Assembly (NCBI RefSeq): GCF_030406905.1
Contig: NZ_CP129137.1
Coordinates: 7,719,501 to 7,783,500 of the forward strand
Origin: Streptomyces sp. HUAS CB01
Lineage (GTDB): Bacteria; Actinomycetota; Actinomycetes; Streptomycetales; Streptomycetaceae
Direction: 5' to 3'
DNA: 64,000 nt
Below, in pieces: positions 7,622-16,510 of this stretch. Made by a program: the position numbers and the translations under genes. Positions within the stretch are counted from its first letter, which is position 1; the number at the start of each line of letters is the position of its first letter. A model generated the notes under the pieces. That model ran no database searches and was not told the DNA's origin. It saw only the letters and a program-made list of their open reading frames with translations.

Positions 7622-9238
7622 TCAGAACGCCCTGCGGCGCCGCAGCCGCATCGGACGGCCGTCCGGGTCGACGACCACCCGGTACAGCGGCGTCGCGAGC
7701 ACCCGCTCCCATCGCGACAGCGGCGGCGGCCGGTAGGCGCGCAGCCGCCCCGGCGGCCGCGGACCCGTCCGGCCGCGCTCGTACCAGGAGTCCAGTGCCG
7801 CCGCCGCCGAGGCGAACGCCTCGAACGCCGCCGCGGGATCGCAGAGTTCGTCCGGCGCCTGCGGATCGTCCGGAGCCTCCCGGTCCAGGTGCTCCCGCGC
7901 CAGCAGCAGCCGGAGCTCCCTGGCGAAGCGGCGGGCGCCGTCGCCGAGGCCACCCGGGTCCCGTGGTTCCCGGGGGTCCGTCGCCCGGTCCAGGACGGCA
8001 CAGCTCAGCTCGGAGTCGTGCGTCCAGGAGCGCAGGTTGACGTTGTCCGAGCCGGCCGCGGCCCACACGTCGTCGATCACGCACACCTTGGCGTGCACGT
8101 ACACGGGGGTCCCGGCGTGGTTCTCCACCCCGTACACGGCGACCCGGTCCCCGGCCGCCTCCCGCAGGGTCTCCAGGGCGGTGATGCGCCCGATGAGGTT
8201 CATCGGCAGCGTGAGCCGGCCGTCCTGCTCGGGGACCGAGGGGATGACCGCGATCAGCCGCAGCCCGGGGTTGGCGCGGAGCGCCCGGGCGAAGTGCTCC
8301 ACGACGTGCGGCGACCACAGGTACTGGTCCTCCAGGTAGATCAACGCCCGCGCCCGCCGCAGGGCCTTGAGGTAGGCCCGCGCGATGCTGCGCTCGCCGT
8401 CGGGCGCGAAGTCGTAGCCGCGCAGCAGCCTGTTGGGGTACGTGCGCAGTACCTGCACGGTGTGCGTGCCGCAGGGCGACGGGTCGGGCAGCTGACGCGG
8501 CAGCGGGTCCGCGCGGGTGTCCTCCCGGTGGAGCCACTCGCGCAGGCGGCTCAGCGGACTCCTGGTGAGCGGCGCCGGGTCCTGCCAGCGCTCCCGGAAG
8601 ACCGTCTCGAGGTCCCCCACCGCCGGACCCCGCACCGCGAGTTGGACGTCGTGCCAGGGCGGGTGCGGACCGTACGCGTCGGCGATGGACTGCGAGCGCG
8701 CGTCGCCTCCGTGGCGGATGTCGTCGTTGCGGTTGTGGGACAGATCGATGCCGCCGATGTACGCGACGTCGAGCCCGGGCCGTCCTCGACGGCGCAGCAC
8801 CACCAGCTTCTGGTGGTGCGAACCGCCGGGACGCACCCGCATGTCCAGCAGGTACTCGCCGCCGCCCGCCCGCACTTCCTGGCCGAGGTGGCGGTTCTCC
8901 TCCTCGCTGAACTGGAGACTGTCCAGATGGGAGTGCCACACCAGCCCCTTGACGACGACCCCGCGTTCGGCCGCCTCGCGCAGCACCGTGCCGACCTCGG
9001 TTCCCGGTCCCGCGAGCCGCTCGTCGCGGTCGCCGCGCCAGTCGGTGAACAGCAGCAGGTCTCCGGCGCGCAGGGCGCGAACGGCGTCGAGCAGTTCGCC
9101 GAAGTACGTCGCGCCGTGGACCAGGGGGCGCACGTCGTTGCCGTCCGACCACGCCGCGCCGTCGGGGCGCCGGCGGTCCAGCCGGGTGGCGGGATTGCCG
9201 CGTTCGGCGGCGGTCAGCAGCCAGTCGGCGGGTTCCAC
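7622..9238 (-). CDS. Phospholipase D-like (HKD) phosphodiesterase
   Basis: The 538-residue protein has two HKD half-sites: H142-x-K144 in GGSHHQKLVVL, where an Arg replaces the usual Asp five residues after the Lys, and a full H382-x-K384-x4-D389 in VYVHAKVCVIDD followed by GSDNVNLRS. The layout fits bacterial phospholipase D/transphosphatidylase-like proteins. No signal peptide is visible, so it probably acts inside the cell, although most Streptomyces phospholipases D are secreted. I chose the GTG at 9238 because GGGAGG lies 9 bases upstream. Just upstream on the same strand is a ceramidase remnant, so the two may once have shared a lipid-degrading operon. Substrate unknown. Confidence 0.8.
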   Translation of the reverse strand: MEPADWLLTAAERGNPATRLDRRRPDGAAWSDGNDVRPLVHGATYFGELLDAVRALRAGDLLLFTDWRGDRDERLAGPGTEVGTVLREAAERGVVVKGLVWHSHLDSLQFSEEENRHLGQEVRAGGGEYLLDMRVRPGGSHHQKLVVLRRRGRPGLDVAYIGGIDLSHNRNDDIRHGGDARSQSIADAYGPHPPWHDVQLAVRGPAVGDLETVFRERWQDPAPLTRSPLSRLREWLHREDTRADPLPRQLPDPSPCGTHTVQVLRTYPNRLLRGYDFAPDGERSIARAYLKALRRARALIYLEDQYLWSPHVVEHFARALRANPGLRLIAVIPSVPEQDGRLTLPMNLIGRITALETLREAAGDRVAVYGVENHAGTPVYVHAKVCVIDDVWAAAGSDNVNLRSWTHDSELSCAVLDRATDPREPRDPGGLGDGARRFARELRLLLAREHLDREAPDDPQAPDELCDPAAAFEAFASAAAALDSWYERGRTGPRPPGRLRAYRPPPLSRWERVLATPLYRVVVDPDGRPMRLRRRRAF

Positions 9239-9399
9239 GGAACGGCACCTCCCACCTCCGGCCGCCGGGACCGGCCCTGGCGGTGCCGGCGGTTCCTCGT
9301 ACGCTTTCCCGGCCGGGCGGTCTCCTTCGTACCACTCCCGGGCCGGCCCCGCAGCGGGACCGGCCCGGGACGGCGGCCGCCCGTGGGCCGGGGCCCGTC

Positions 9400-9732
9400 G
9401 GCCGCCGCGCCGTACGCGACGACGAACGCCCGTGACCCCTGGTGCTGGTGGATCCCGGACGTCTTCTGGCCGAAGATCGAGCAGCCCGTCATGCCGGACT
9501 CGGCGGCCTCGCCCGTGACGTCGGAGATCCCGCGCCCGACGAGGTGGTCGTCCCCGCCGGAGTCGCCCGGACCGGCGGCCCTGACGGGTGACGGCACACC
9601 GGCGGACGTCAGCCCGAGCACGGCGGCGGCGACGACGAGGAGCCGGCGCGAGGACCGGGAACGGATGGGGCGTGGAAGCTCCTGGGTGGGGGTCGGGGTC
9701 CATGACCACGCGGGACCGGCCGGCGCACGCAC
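9400..9732 (-). pseudogene. N-terminal remnant of a neutral/alkaline ceramidase gene
   Basis: A minus-strand frame reads an SRRLLVV hydrophobic leader like a Tat or Sec signal (about residues 22-52 of the stretch) and then GRGISDVTGEAAE, FGQKTSGIH and SRAFVV. These match in order the N-terminal motifs that I know from bacterial neutral ceramidases (GxGxxDITGEAAE, QKTAGIH, RAFV). The match stops at about 9400, after roughly 60 mature residues, where a real ceramidase would continue for about 600 more. No good start codon with a ribosome binding site is visible; a GTG at 9732 is the best available. I infer a truncated, inactive gene. Confidence 0.6.
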
Positions 9733-10163
9733 CGGCCGGGCGGCGCACCCGGGCGCGCAGTGCCCCGAAACCAGGGCGGTGATCACCGGGCCGCAGGAGT
9801 CCGTACCGGAGAGTGGACGACCGGTTCGGCCGGGTCGTGCCCGGGTGTCACGAGGCACCGGGAGCCCGGGCCCGGGGACCGGGCAGGTCAGCCGGCCGCG
9901 GGGCCGGGACGACCACGTCGTGCACGTGCCACGGGCCACGGGGAGCGGCGAGGTGGTCCGGGGCGCTCCACGGGAGGGGCGAGGCAGCGCGGCGGGAGGT
10001 CCGACGGGGCTCCGGCGCCAACGGGGTGGGGGAGCGGACGGGTTGGGCGCGCGGCCGTACCGGGGTCCCGTGCGGGCGGCTCCCGGCGGAGACCCGCCCG
10101 AGACGGCGCGACAGGTGTGCGACGACCGCCGGGGACGGCTGGGCGAGTCAGTGGGGCAATCGA
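9733..10163. other. Intergenic region upstream of the kinase gene
   Basis: I see no supported gene in this stretch. Open frames have poor codon bias and no start signals. It separates the ceramidase remnant (minus) from the kinase transcription unit (plus). Confidence 0.4.
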
Positions 10164-10169
10164 TAGAAT
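10164..10169 (+). promoter_or_regulatory. Candidate -10 box for a leaderless transcript at 10176
   Basis: TAGAAT ends six bases before the ATG at 10176, so transcription would begin on that start codon. The -35 region is weak (around 10141-10146). Confidence 0.4.
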
Positions 10170-10175
10170 TCGGAC

Positions 10176-10241
10176 ATGGTGCTCAGGCTGAGCGACCGCG
10201 AGCCCCGGGCCGGGAGGCCGCACGGCGGCGGTTCCCCATGA
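10176..10241 (+). CDS. Possible 21-residue leader peptide overlapping the kinase start
   Basis: ATG at 10176, correctly spaced from a TAGAAT -10 box, opens a 21-codon frame whose TGA overlaps the kinase ATG as ATGA. The peptide (MVLRLSDREP...) has no recognised family. The arrangement is that of a leaderless short upstream frame feeding ribosomes to the kinase gene by termination-reinitiation. It may equally be the true 5-prime coding start disrupted by a frameshift. No translation evidence is available. Confidence 0.35.
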   Translation: MVLRLSDREPRAGRPHGGGSP

Positions 10242-11329
10242 CCCCGGCTTCGGACGACATGACCCCGGCCCCGGACGGCACGGCCCCGGCCCCGGACGGG
10301 ACGCCCCCGCCCTCGGACGACATGAGCCTGTACTCGGGACGGCCGTCAGGGCTGATCGGCGCCCAGATCGCGGGCTACCGGGTGGAGCGGGAGATCGGCC
10401 GGGGCGGTATGGCGGTCGTCTACTGTGCCAAGGACCTGCGGCTGGACCGCACGGTGGCGCTCAAACTGCTCGCGCCGGAACTGGCCCGCAACGACACCTT
10501 CCGTCGCCGCTTCACGCACGAGTCGCGAGTCGCCGCCGCCATCGACCACCCGCACATCGTGCCGATCTTCGAGGCCGGCGAGACCGACGGCGTCCTGTAC
10601 ATCGCCATGCGCTTCGTCGCGGGGCTGGACCTGCGGGCCCTGCTGGACCGCGACGGCCCGCTGCCCGTCGCGACGGCCGTACGGATCGCCGCCCAGGTGG
10701 CGTCGGCGCTCGACGCGGCCCACGAGCACGACCTGGTGCACCGCGACGTCAAGCCGGGGAACGTCCTGGTCGCCAAGGGCACCGACAGTGACCATCCCGA
10801 GCACGTCTACCTCACGGACTTCGGGCTGACGAAGAAGTCGCTCTCCCTCACCGGCTTCACCACCGTCGGCGAGTTCGTCGGCACCCTCGACTACGTCGCA
10901 CCGGAGCAGATCTCCGGGCGGCCGGTCGACGGCAGGTGCGATCTCTACAGCCTCGCGTGTGTCGTCTACGAGACCCTCGCCGGCAGTCCGCCCTTCCAGC
11001 GCGACGAGGACGTGGCACTGCTGTGGGCGCACCAGTACGACCAGCCCCCACCGCTCACCGAGCGCCGGCCGGACATCCCCCCGGGCGCGGACGAGGTCCT
11101 GGCGAGGGCCCTGGCCAAGGTGCCCGACGACCGCTACGACTCCTGCCTCGAGTTCGTCGCGGCCCTCCGTGACGCCGCGACCACCCGGGCTCCCGCGCCG
11201 GCCGCGGCCCGGGCCGTGCCCACCCCGACGCAGGTGGTCCCCGGCCTCGCCGAGGTCGCGGAGGACGCGGGTCCGCCACCGGACCCGCCCGCGTGGGCCC
11301 GCCCGGTCTTCGTCCCGCCGGGCGGATAG
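10238..11329 (+). CDS. PknB-family serine/threonine protein kinase without membrane anchor
   Basis: The 363-residue protein has an acidic, Pro/Asp-rich N-terminal tail (1-40) with repeated APDGT/SDDM blocks, then a full Hanks-type kinase domain (about 47-305): GRGGMAVVY loop (54-62), Lys76 in VALKLL, HRDVKPGN with catalytic Asp170, DFG Asp194, and APEQ. The C-terminal 60 residues are Ala/Pro-rich and contain no transmembrane helix or PASTA repeats, so it is a soluble kinase unlike PknB. It phosphorylates unknown substrates. Starts at 10238, 10259 and 10322 are all in frame; I chose 10238 because it overlaps the upstream short frame. Confidence 0.85.
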   Translation: MTPASDDMTPAPDGTAPAPDGTPPPSDDMSLYSGRPSGLIGAQIAGYRVEREIGRGGMAVVYCAKDLRLDRTVALKLLAPELARNDTFRRRFTHESRVAAAIDHPHIVPIFEAGETDGVLYIAMRFVAGLDLRALLDRDGPLPVATAVRIAAQVASALDAAHEHDLVHRDVKPGNVLVAKGTDSDHPEHVYLTDFGLTKKSLSLTGFTTVGEFVGTLDYVAPEQISGRPVDGRCDLYSLACVVYETLAGSPPFQRDEDVALLWAHQYDQPPPLTERRPDIPPGADEVLARALAKVPDDRYDSCLEFVAALRDAATTRAPAPAAARAVPTPTQVVPGLAEVAEDAGPPPDPPAWARPVFVPPGG

Positions 11330-11435
11330 CGGCGCCGGACTGACGGGCGTCCCGCCGGGCCCGCGGTGAGTCGACCGGGCCACGGCAGGGCGGTCCCCGG
11401 CGGACCCGGATCGCCGGACGTGCGCTCCGGCGGCG

Positions 11436-12041
11436 TCAGTCGCCCCCGCCGCCGCAGCCGAACCCGCCGCCCCCGCCGCCCGATCCCGTGTCGGAGCCGC
11501 CGTCGTGGCCCTGGTCGTAGCCCCTGCCCCAGTGCAGAGGGGAGTCCGCGAACCCGGTGGGCACGGGCCGCGCGTCCACGACGCCGCGCCGGACCGGGCC
11601 GGCGGGAAGGGCCGCGGGACCGTCGAAGACGTACCGCGGGAAGCCCGTGTCCTGCCGGGCCGCCTTCAGCCGTCGCCGGCCCTCCCGGGTCGGCCGGTGC
11701 CGTAGGCCGGTCACCAGCCCCAGGGACGCGAGTCCTTGCCCGATCCCCTCGATCTCCAGGGACCGCAGCAGGGCGGCGCGTACCTGCGCTGTGCTCCTGC
11801 TGCGGTCGCACATACCGAGCACCGCCCGCTCCAGCGGATGCCGGGCCTCCGCCTCCCCGTGAGCGGTGTCGGCCGCACGCACCCGGGAGGCGCGCATCAG
11901 CAGCCTGCCGCGCTCGCACAGCGCGATCACCACCGTGTCCGCGACCCGGCCGGGGCCGCCCGCGAGGAACGCGACCTCGTACAGGTCCAGTGACTCGGGT
12001 GTCCCCGCGGCCGCCGGTGCGGCCTCCCGGAACTTCCACAT
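11436..12041 (-). CDS. TIGR04222-like protein with Gly/Cys-rich C-terminus
   Basis: The 201-residue protein begins with the LYEVAFLAGGP..VADTVVIALCERGRL block that marks TIGR04222-domain proteins of actinomycetes and ends in a glycine-rich tail with isolated cysteines (GGFGCGGGG). Unlike many members it has no clear transmembrane helices. Function is unknown; similar proteins often pair with small Gly/Cys-tailed partners. GGAAGGGGGA lies upstream of the ATG. It converges on the kinase gene. Confidence 0.7.
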   Translation of the reverse strand: MWKFREAAPAAAGTPESLDLYEVAFLAGGPGRVADTVVIALCERGRLLMRASRVRAADTAHGEAEARHPLERAVLGMCDRSRSTAQVRAALLRSLEIEGIGQGLASLGLVTGLRHRPTREGRRRLKAARQDTGFPRYVFDGPAALPAGPVRRGVVDARPVPTGFADSPLHWGRGYDQGHDGGSDTGSGGGGGGFGCGGGGD

Positions 12042-12102
12042 GCCGATCCCCCTTCCGGCGCCTCCTGCCGGAGTTGTCGCCGGGGGAGCGGGCGGACAAT
12101 CC

Positions 12103-12909
12103 TCATCTCTCCGATTCAGAGGAATATTTGAGCTTTCGTCGGATATTCGGGCTCGGTCGCGCCGACGACCGCGGTCCGTCTGCCGCCACCGCCTCGGCGG
12201 GCGGGACGGAGGAGTGGGGGACGGTGACGCGGCCCGGGCCGGACCGGCCGTCAGGGAAGCGGATACCGGCGAGGAGCCGGCGGTGCAGCCCGTCGAGGTG
12301 CTTCCGGTTGTCCTCCGGCCCGAACGTCACCGCCTGGACGACGTGTCCGCCGGCGCCGATGAAGCGCGTGGCCCCCGCCATGTCGTCGCTGGACGACAGA
12401 CGGGCGTCGAGCACCGGCCGGCCGTCGACCGTCGTGGCGCGGACGTCGGTGCTCCGCAGGGTCTCGCCGGACTCCCGCTCGTAGGCGTCGAGGAAGCCCT
12501 TCAGACCGGCCCGGAGATCCCGCGCCGCCCCTGGTGTGTCGAAGACGGCGAACCCGACGAACGCCTCGCCGGTCTCCACCCCGTACACCCGCCCGCTGAC
12601 GGGTTCGCCGCCGACGGGCACGGACGTCTTCTCCTCCTCGGCCTCACCGGGCAGCTCGGCGGAGACGCCGCTGGGGGCGTCGGTGGCCGGTGTCCACTCC
12701 TCCACGGCGCCGGTGGCAGCCGGCACGGCATGAGCCGCCGTCGCGCGCGGCACCGCCGGGGGCGGCGGAGCGGCGGCCGGCAGCAGTACGCCGAGGGCCG
12801 AGAGGGACACCGTCACGAGGACCGCCCTCACCGCCGGCGCACCCCCCGGGGCTGCTGCTGCGGGCGCGGAGACCCTGAGCCGTGGCCGCGTACTGGATCG
12901 GTACGTCAT
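12103..12909 (-). CDS. Secreted or anchored protein of unknown function
   Basis: The 268-residue protein has an N-terminal hydrophobic segment (about 30-50) that can serve as a signal peptide or single anchor, a Pro/Ala stretch and an acidic soluble domain. I recognise no family or catalytic motif. The ATG at 12909 lies 8 bases after GGGGAG; the GTG nine bases further upstream is too close to that site. It has its own start region and lies about 60 bases upstream of the TIGR04222-like gene on the same strand, so the two may be co-transcribed. Confidence 0.65.
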   Translation of the reverse strand: MTYRSSTRPRLRVSAPAAAAPGGAPAVRAVLVTVSLSALGVLLPAAAPPPPAVPRATAAHAVPAATGAVEEWTPATDAPSGVSAELPGEAEEEKTSVPVGGEPVSGRVYGVETGEAFVGFAVFDTPGAARDLRAGLKGFLDAYERESGETLRSTDVRATTVDGRPVLDARLSSSDDMAGATRFIGAGGHVVQAVTFGPEDNRKHLDGLHRRLLAGIRFPDGRSGPGRVTVPHSSVPPAEAVAADGPRSSARPSPNIRRKLKYSSESER

Positions 12910-13045
12910 CGAGGTCACTCCCCACGGCGGCGCCCGCGCGAGAGGGTCCCGGGCCAGGACGTGTCCGACGCGTGGCGCCGTCCGTCCGGAGGGCGGGGTG
13001 CGTGCCGGGCGGGACGTGTCCCACCGGCCCGGCCGCCCGGTGCCG

Positions 13046-13267
13046 TCACGGCGGTGACTCGGCCCACGACTGCGGGCCGCCGCCCCTCCACTCGATCAGC
13101 TCCGGGTCGTCGACCGCGGTGTCGGTTTCCGGCAGGTTCGCGCTGCGGAGGAACTCCAGCACGTCGAACAGGTCGTGTGCGGTGCCGACCGGCTCTCCTC
13201 GGATCGTCACCGGTCGGCCACCGCTCGGCTCGATCGGATGAACGATCACAGGCGGGTTCGGGCCCAT
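13046..13267 (-). CDS. Small conserved Streptomyces protein of unknown function
   Basis: The 73-residue acidic protein starts MGPNPPVIVHP and ends with the LIEWRGGGPQSW block. I recall small Streptomyces proteins with these two ends but know no function for them. It is probably cytoplasmic and single-domain. An in-frame ATG at 13285 would add six residues; neither start has a strong Shine-Dalgarno sequence. It is transcribed divergently from the alpha/beta hydrolase gene. Confidence 0.6.
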   Translation of the reverse strand: MGPNPPVIVHPIEPSGGRPVTIRGEPVGTAHDLFDVLEFLRSANLPETDTAVDDPELIEWRGGGPQSWAESPP

Positions 13268-13401
13268 GATCCCAGGGTCCATCCGGACCGGTCGGGACGC
13301 ATCCGGACAACACCCGCACGGGTACGGGCCGGGCCCGGGGGCGCCGGGCGCCCTGGCACCGGGCACGCATCGCCCCGACCATGGAGGAGGAGGTGCCGCT
13401 C

Positions 13402-14238
13402 ATGGGCGAACACGTCGAGGCCAACGGGGCGCGGTTCTGGGTGGAGCGCCGGGGCGAGGGCCCCGACGTCCTGCTGGTCGCGGGGCTGAGCGATCCGGCC
13501 GAGGCCTGGCAGGCGCAGCTCGACGGACTGTCCGACCGCTACCGGGTCACCGCCTTCGACAACCGGGGAGCCGGCCGGACACCGCTGCCCGAGGGGCCGC
13601 TGACGGTCCCGCTGATGGCCGACGACGCGGCGGCGCTGCTGGCGGCCCTCGGTGTGGAACGCGCCCATGTCGCCGGCTTCTCCGGCGGCAGCATGATCGC
13701 CCAGGAGCTGGCACTTCGCCACCCGGACCGGGTACGCAGCCTCGTCCTCGTCTCCGCCTGGGCGCGGCCGGACGCCTACTTCCGGACGATGACCCGGTTC
13801 TGGCACTGGCTGCCCGCACAGGCACCCGGTGAACGCGCCATGCTCGAGGCGTTCCTGCTGTGGGTGTACACCCCGCGCGCCCACGAGAACGGCATGGTGG
13901 ACCGGATCATCGACGAGACGCTGGCCTTTCCCCACCCGCAGACCGCCGAGGCGTTCCAGCGCCAGCTCGACGCCTTCGCGGCGCACGAGACCCTCGACCG
14001 CCTGCCGGGGATCACCGCACCGACGCTCGTGCTGTCGGGGGAGTGCGACCTCGCCGCGCCTCCGCGGTTCGGCCGGGCCGTGGCCGACGCCATCCCGGGT
14101 GCGGACTTCGAGATGCTGTTCGGCGAGGCGCACCAGCCATTCCAGGAGTCGCCCGAGAAGTTCAACGCCCGGGTCGACGCGTTCTGGCAGGAGGTCGCCG
14201 GCCAGAGCACGGCGGCCGAGGAGACGGCCGGGCCCTGA
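13402..14238 (+). CDS. Alpha/beta-fold hydrolase
   Basis: The 278-residue protein has the alpha/beta-hydrolase order: an HG-like oxyanion loop replaced by AGLSDP, nucleophile elbow GFSGGS with Ser94, a probable acid in SGECDLAAPP and catalytic His in GEAHQPF. It groups with small esterase or lactonase-type enzymes; the substrate is unknown. The ATG at 13402 is chosen because GGAGGAGG lies 8 bases upstream; an earlier ATG at 13381 would place that site inside the gene. A SpoIIE-type gene follows on the same strand after 230 bases. Confidence 0.85.
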   Translation: MGEHVEANGARFWVERRGEGPDVLLVAGLSDPAEAWQAQLDGLSDRYRVTAFDNRGAGRTPLPEGPLTVPLMADDAAALLAALGVERAHVAGFSGGSMIAQELALRHPDRVRSLVLVSAWARPDAYFRTMTRFWHWLPAQAPGERAMLEAFLLWVYTPRAHENGMVDRIIDETLAFPHPQTAEAFQRQLDAFAAHETLDRLPGITAPTLVLSGECDLAAPPRFGRAVADAIPGADFEMLFGEAHQPFQESPEKFNARVDAFWQEVAGQSTAAEETAGP

Positions 14239-14468
14239 CCGTCCCGGTTTCCGGGGGTGGGGGCTGCGCCGCGACACGCGCGTCCGCACCTGGTCCGGGA
14301 ACCCCGAAGGACAGCGCGGGCCCGTCCGGGCCCCCTGCGGACTGCGCCGCCAGGCGCAGCGGGCCGCCCTCCCGGACGGCGGGGAGTTCCCTCGGATCCC
14401 CGTCCTGCCTCGCCGGAGTCCTTCAGCGGGTCCGTGACAACACCCGGCGTTGGTGGAAGGTACAGCAG

Positions 14469-15791
14469 ATGGACGAGTACGACGTGGACGCGGCGCTCCA
14501 GCAGGCGCTGGACCGGCTCACCCTGCTGGCCGACGTCAGTTCGGCGCTGGCCGCCACCATCGACGCCCGGGAGGGGCTGCGGCGCGTGTGCCGGATGCTG
14601 GCGCAGCGCATGGGTGACTGGTGCGCGATCGACGTGCTGACCGAGAGGGACGAGATCGCCAGGGTGTCCGCCACGCACAGGGGACCGGTCCTCCTGCACG
14701 GCGAGGAGAGCGAGGCTCCGCTGCCCAAGCCGCCACCGGACGCCACCGGTCCGCTGGCCCGGGTGCTGCGGGGCGCGGGCCCGTTCGTCCTCGGCGCGGG
14801 GGCGCTCCGTCCCCATGAGCGGATGAACGGCTGGGACCTCGGTCAGGCGCGGATCTTCGAGCAGCTGGACGTCAACAGCGCGATCACCGCTCCGCTGCGG
14901 GCCCGCCGCGAGGTGCTCGGGGCGCTCACGATCGCCCGCTGGGGTTCCCGGCCCGCCCTGAGCGACGACGACCTGATGCTCGTGGAGGACCTCTCGCACC
15001 GGGTGGGACTCGCCATCGACAACGCCCGGCTGCACCGCCAGACCGAGCACATCGCCGAGCGGCTCCAGCGCTCCCTCCTGCCGCCGCTCCCCGGCGCGGG
15101 GCCCCTGCGGATGGCCGCGCGCTACGCCCCCTCGCAGGCGACCGCGCAGGTCGGTGGGGACTGGTACGACAGCTTCGTGCTGCCCGACGGCGACACCGCA
15201 GTGATCATCGGTGACGTGGCCGGGCACGACCTGCAGTCCACGGTCGAGATGAGCCAACTGCGCAACATGCTGCGCGGCATCGCCTGCGACCGCCAGGAAC
15301 CGCCGGGCGTGATCCTGCGGCGACTCGACCTCGCCTTGCACACCCTGTACCCGGAATTCACGGCCACCTGCGTCTACGCCCTCATCCAGGGCCCCGAAAG
15401 CGGCCCGTGGCAGCTGAACCACGCCTCCGCCGGTCACCCACCGCCCCTGCTCGTGACCCGCGACGGTGACACCCGCTACCTCCGGAACGCACGGGGCATG
15501 CTGCTCGGAGTGGACCCCGAGGGGACCCGCTCGAGTGCCTCCGAACCCCTTCCCGCGCATTCCACCCTCCTGCTCTACACCGACGGACTCGTCGAGCGAC
15601 GCAGGGAGTCGATCGACCACGGCCTCACCCGCCTGCGGCAGCACGCCGCGGCCCTCGCGCGCCACACCCCCGACAGCTTCTGCGACGAACTCCTCACCGG
15701 CCTCGCCCCCACACCCACCGACGACGTGGCGCTCCTCGCCGTGCGCATGCCGGCGCCCACGGGGACTCCCGCCGGAGCCACCGGGGACTGA
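14469..15791 (+). CDS. GAF-domain PP2C/SpoIIE-type serine phosphatase (RsbU-like)
   Basis: The 440-residue protein has a GAF domain (about 20-185) and a SpoIIE/RsbU-type PP2C phosphatase domain (about 215-430) with the metal-binding motifs GGDWYD, IGDVAGHD, AGHPPPLL and YTDGLVE and the terminal PTDDVALL. Such enzymes dephosphorylate anti-anti-sigma factors and so release sigma factors. The anti-sigma kinase and sigma factor genes lie within 3 kb, which fits that role; no STAS antagonist gene is visible nearby. GGAAGG lies 8 bases before the ATG. Confidence 0.88.
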   Translation: MDEYDVDAALQQALDRLTLLADVSSALAATIDAREGLRRVCRMLAQRMGDWCAIDVLTERDEIARVSATHRGPVLLHGEESEAPLPKPPPDATGPLARVLRGAGPFVLGAGALRPHERMNGWDLGQARIFEQLDVNSAITAPLRARREVLGALTIARWGSRPALSDDDLMLVEDLSHRVGLAIDNARLHRQTEHIAERLQRSLLPPLPGAGPLRMAARYAPSQATAQVGGDWYDSFVLPDGDTAVIIGDVAGHDLQSTVEMSQLRNMLRGIACDRQEPPGVILRRLDLALHTLYPEFTATCVYALIQGPESGPWQLNHASAGHPPPLLVTRDGDTRYLRNARGMLLGVDPEGTRSSASEPLPAHSTLLLYTDGLVERRRESIDHGLTRLRQHAAALARHTPDSFCDELLTGLAPTPTDDVALLAVRMPAPTGTPAGATGD

Positions 15792-16057
15792 GGACGGCGG
15801 CGCGCGAGCCCTCCGGATGCACGTCGGCGCCGCCGGTCCGCCCCGGTGCGGCGGCGGGAGTCCGCCCCGGGGCGCCGAAGGGCATGTTCGCGCGGCAGAA
15901 CGCGGGCAAAGGCGCGCTGCATGGCGGGATCGCCGCCCACGGCAGGCGCCGAACAGGGCCGTGGTGCGGGCGCCGCACGTCGAGACCCGGGGCCGCCGCT
16001 CGGCCACCGACCGGCGGGGCCACGAGCCGGTGGGCGGGCGGACCAGCGCGGACGGCC

Positions 16058-16504
16058 TCAGCGCCGGTCGGGCAGCGCGAGGCGGGCGGTGATGCGTTTG
16101 CCGACCGCGTGGCGCGTGATGTCGAGGGACTGGGCGACGGCCTCGACGATCTCCAGGCCGTGCTGACCGACCCGGTGCGGGTCGGCGGCGCGTGGGGTCG
16201 GCACGGTCGGCTCGCTGTCCCACACCATGACCTCCACCGCGGCGCGGGTGACGCGCAGTTCCATCAGGACCGGGCCGGGGGCGTACTTGCGGGCGTTGGT
16301 GACGAGCTCGCTGACGATCAGTTGCGTCAGGTCCACGGCGCGCGGCGACACGTCGAGACCGTGCTCGCTCCGCACCGTGCCGAGGAAGTCGACGGCGTGA
16401 TGACGGGCCTGCGCGATGCATCCGTGGTCACCGCTCAGGGCGTAGCCGGCCTCCATCAGGAAGGCGTCCTCCGGTCGGCCCCGGTGGTCGGACTGAGGCG
16501 CCAT
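16058..16504 (-). CDS. Anti-sigma-type ATP-binding protein (RsbW/HATPase family)
   Basis: The 148-residue protein is a single GHKL/HATPase domain with N-box ELVTNARKYAPG and G-box VGQHGLEIV, as in RsbW and the many small Streptomyces regulatory kinases. It should bind ATP and either sequester a sigma factor or phosphorylate a STAS antagonist. It sits between a SpoIIE-type phosphatase and a SigB/F/G-class sigma gene, but on the opposite strand. I chose the ATG at 16504, nine bases after GGGAGG; the ATG at 16510 is too close to it. Confidence 0.85.
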   Translation of the reverse strand: MAPQSDHRGRPEDAFLMEAGYALSGDHGCIAQARHHAVDFLGTVRSEHGLDVSPRAVDLTQLIVSELVTNARKYAPGPVLMELRVTRAAVEVMVWDSEPTVPTPRAADPHRVGQHGLEIVEAVAQSLDITRHAVGKRITARLALPDRR

Positions 16505-16510
16505 CAGCAT

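Noticed and set aside
10346..11383. Minus-strand 345-codon frame opposite the kinase
   Set aside because: Composition is typical of antisense frames, and the plus strand has all Hanks kinase motifs.
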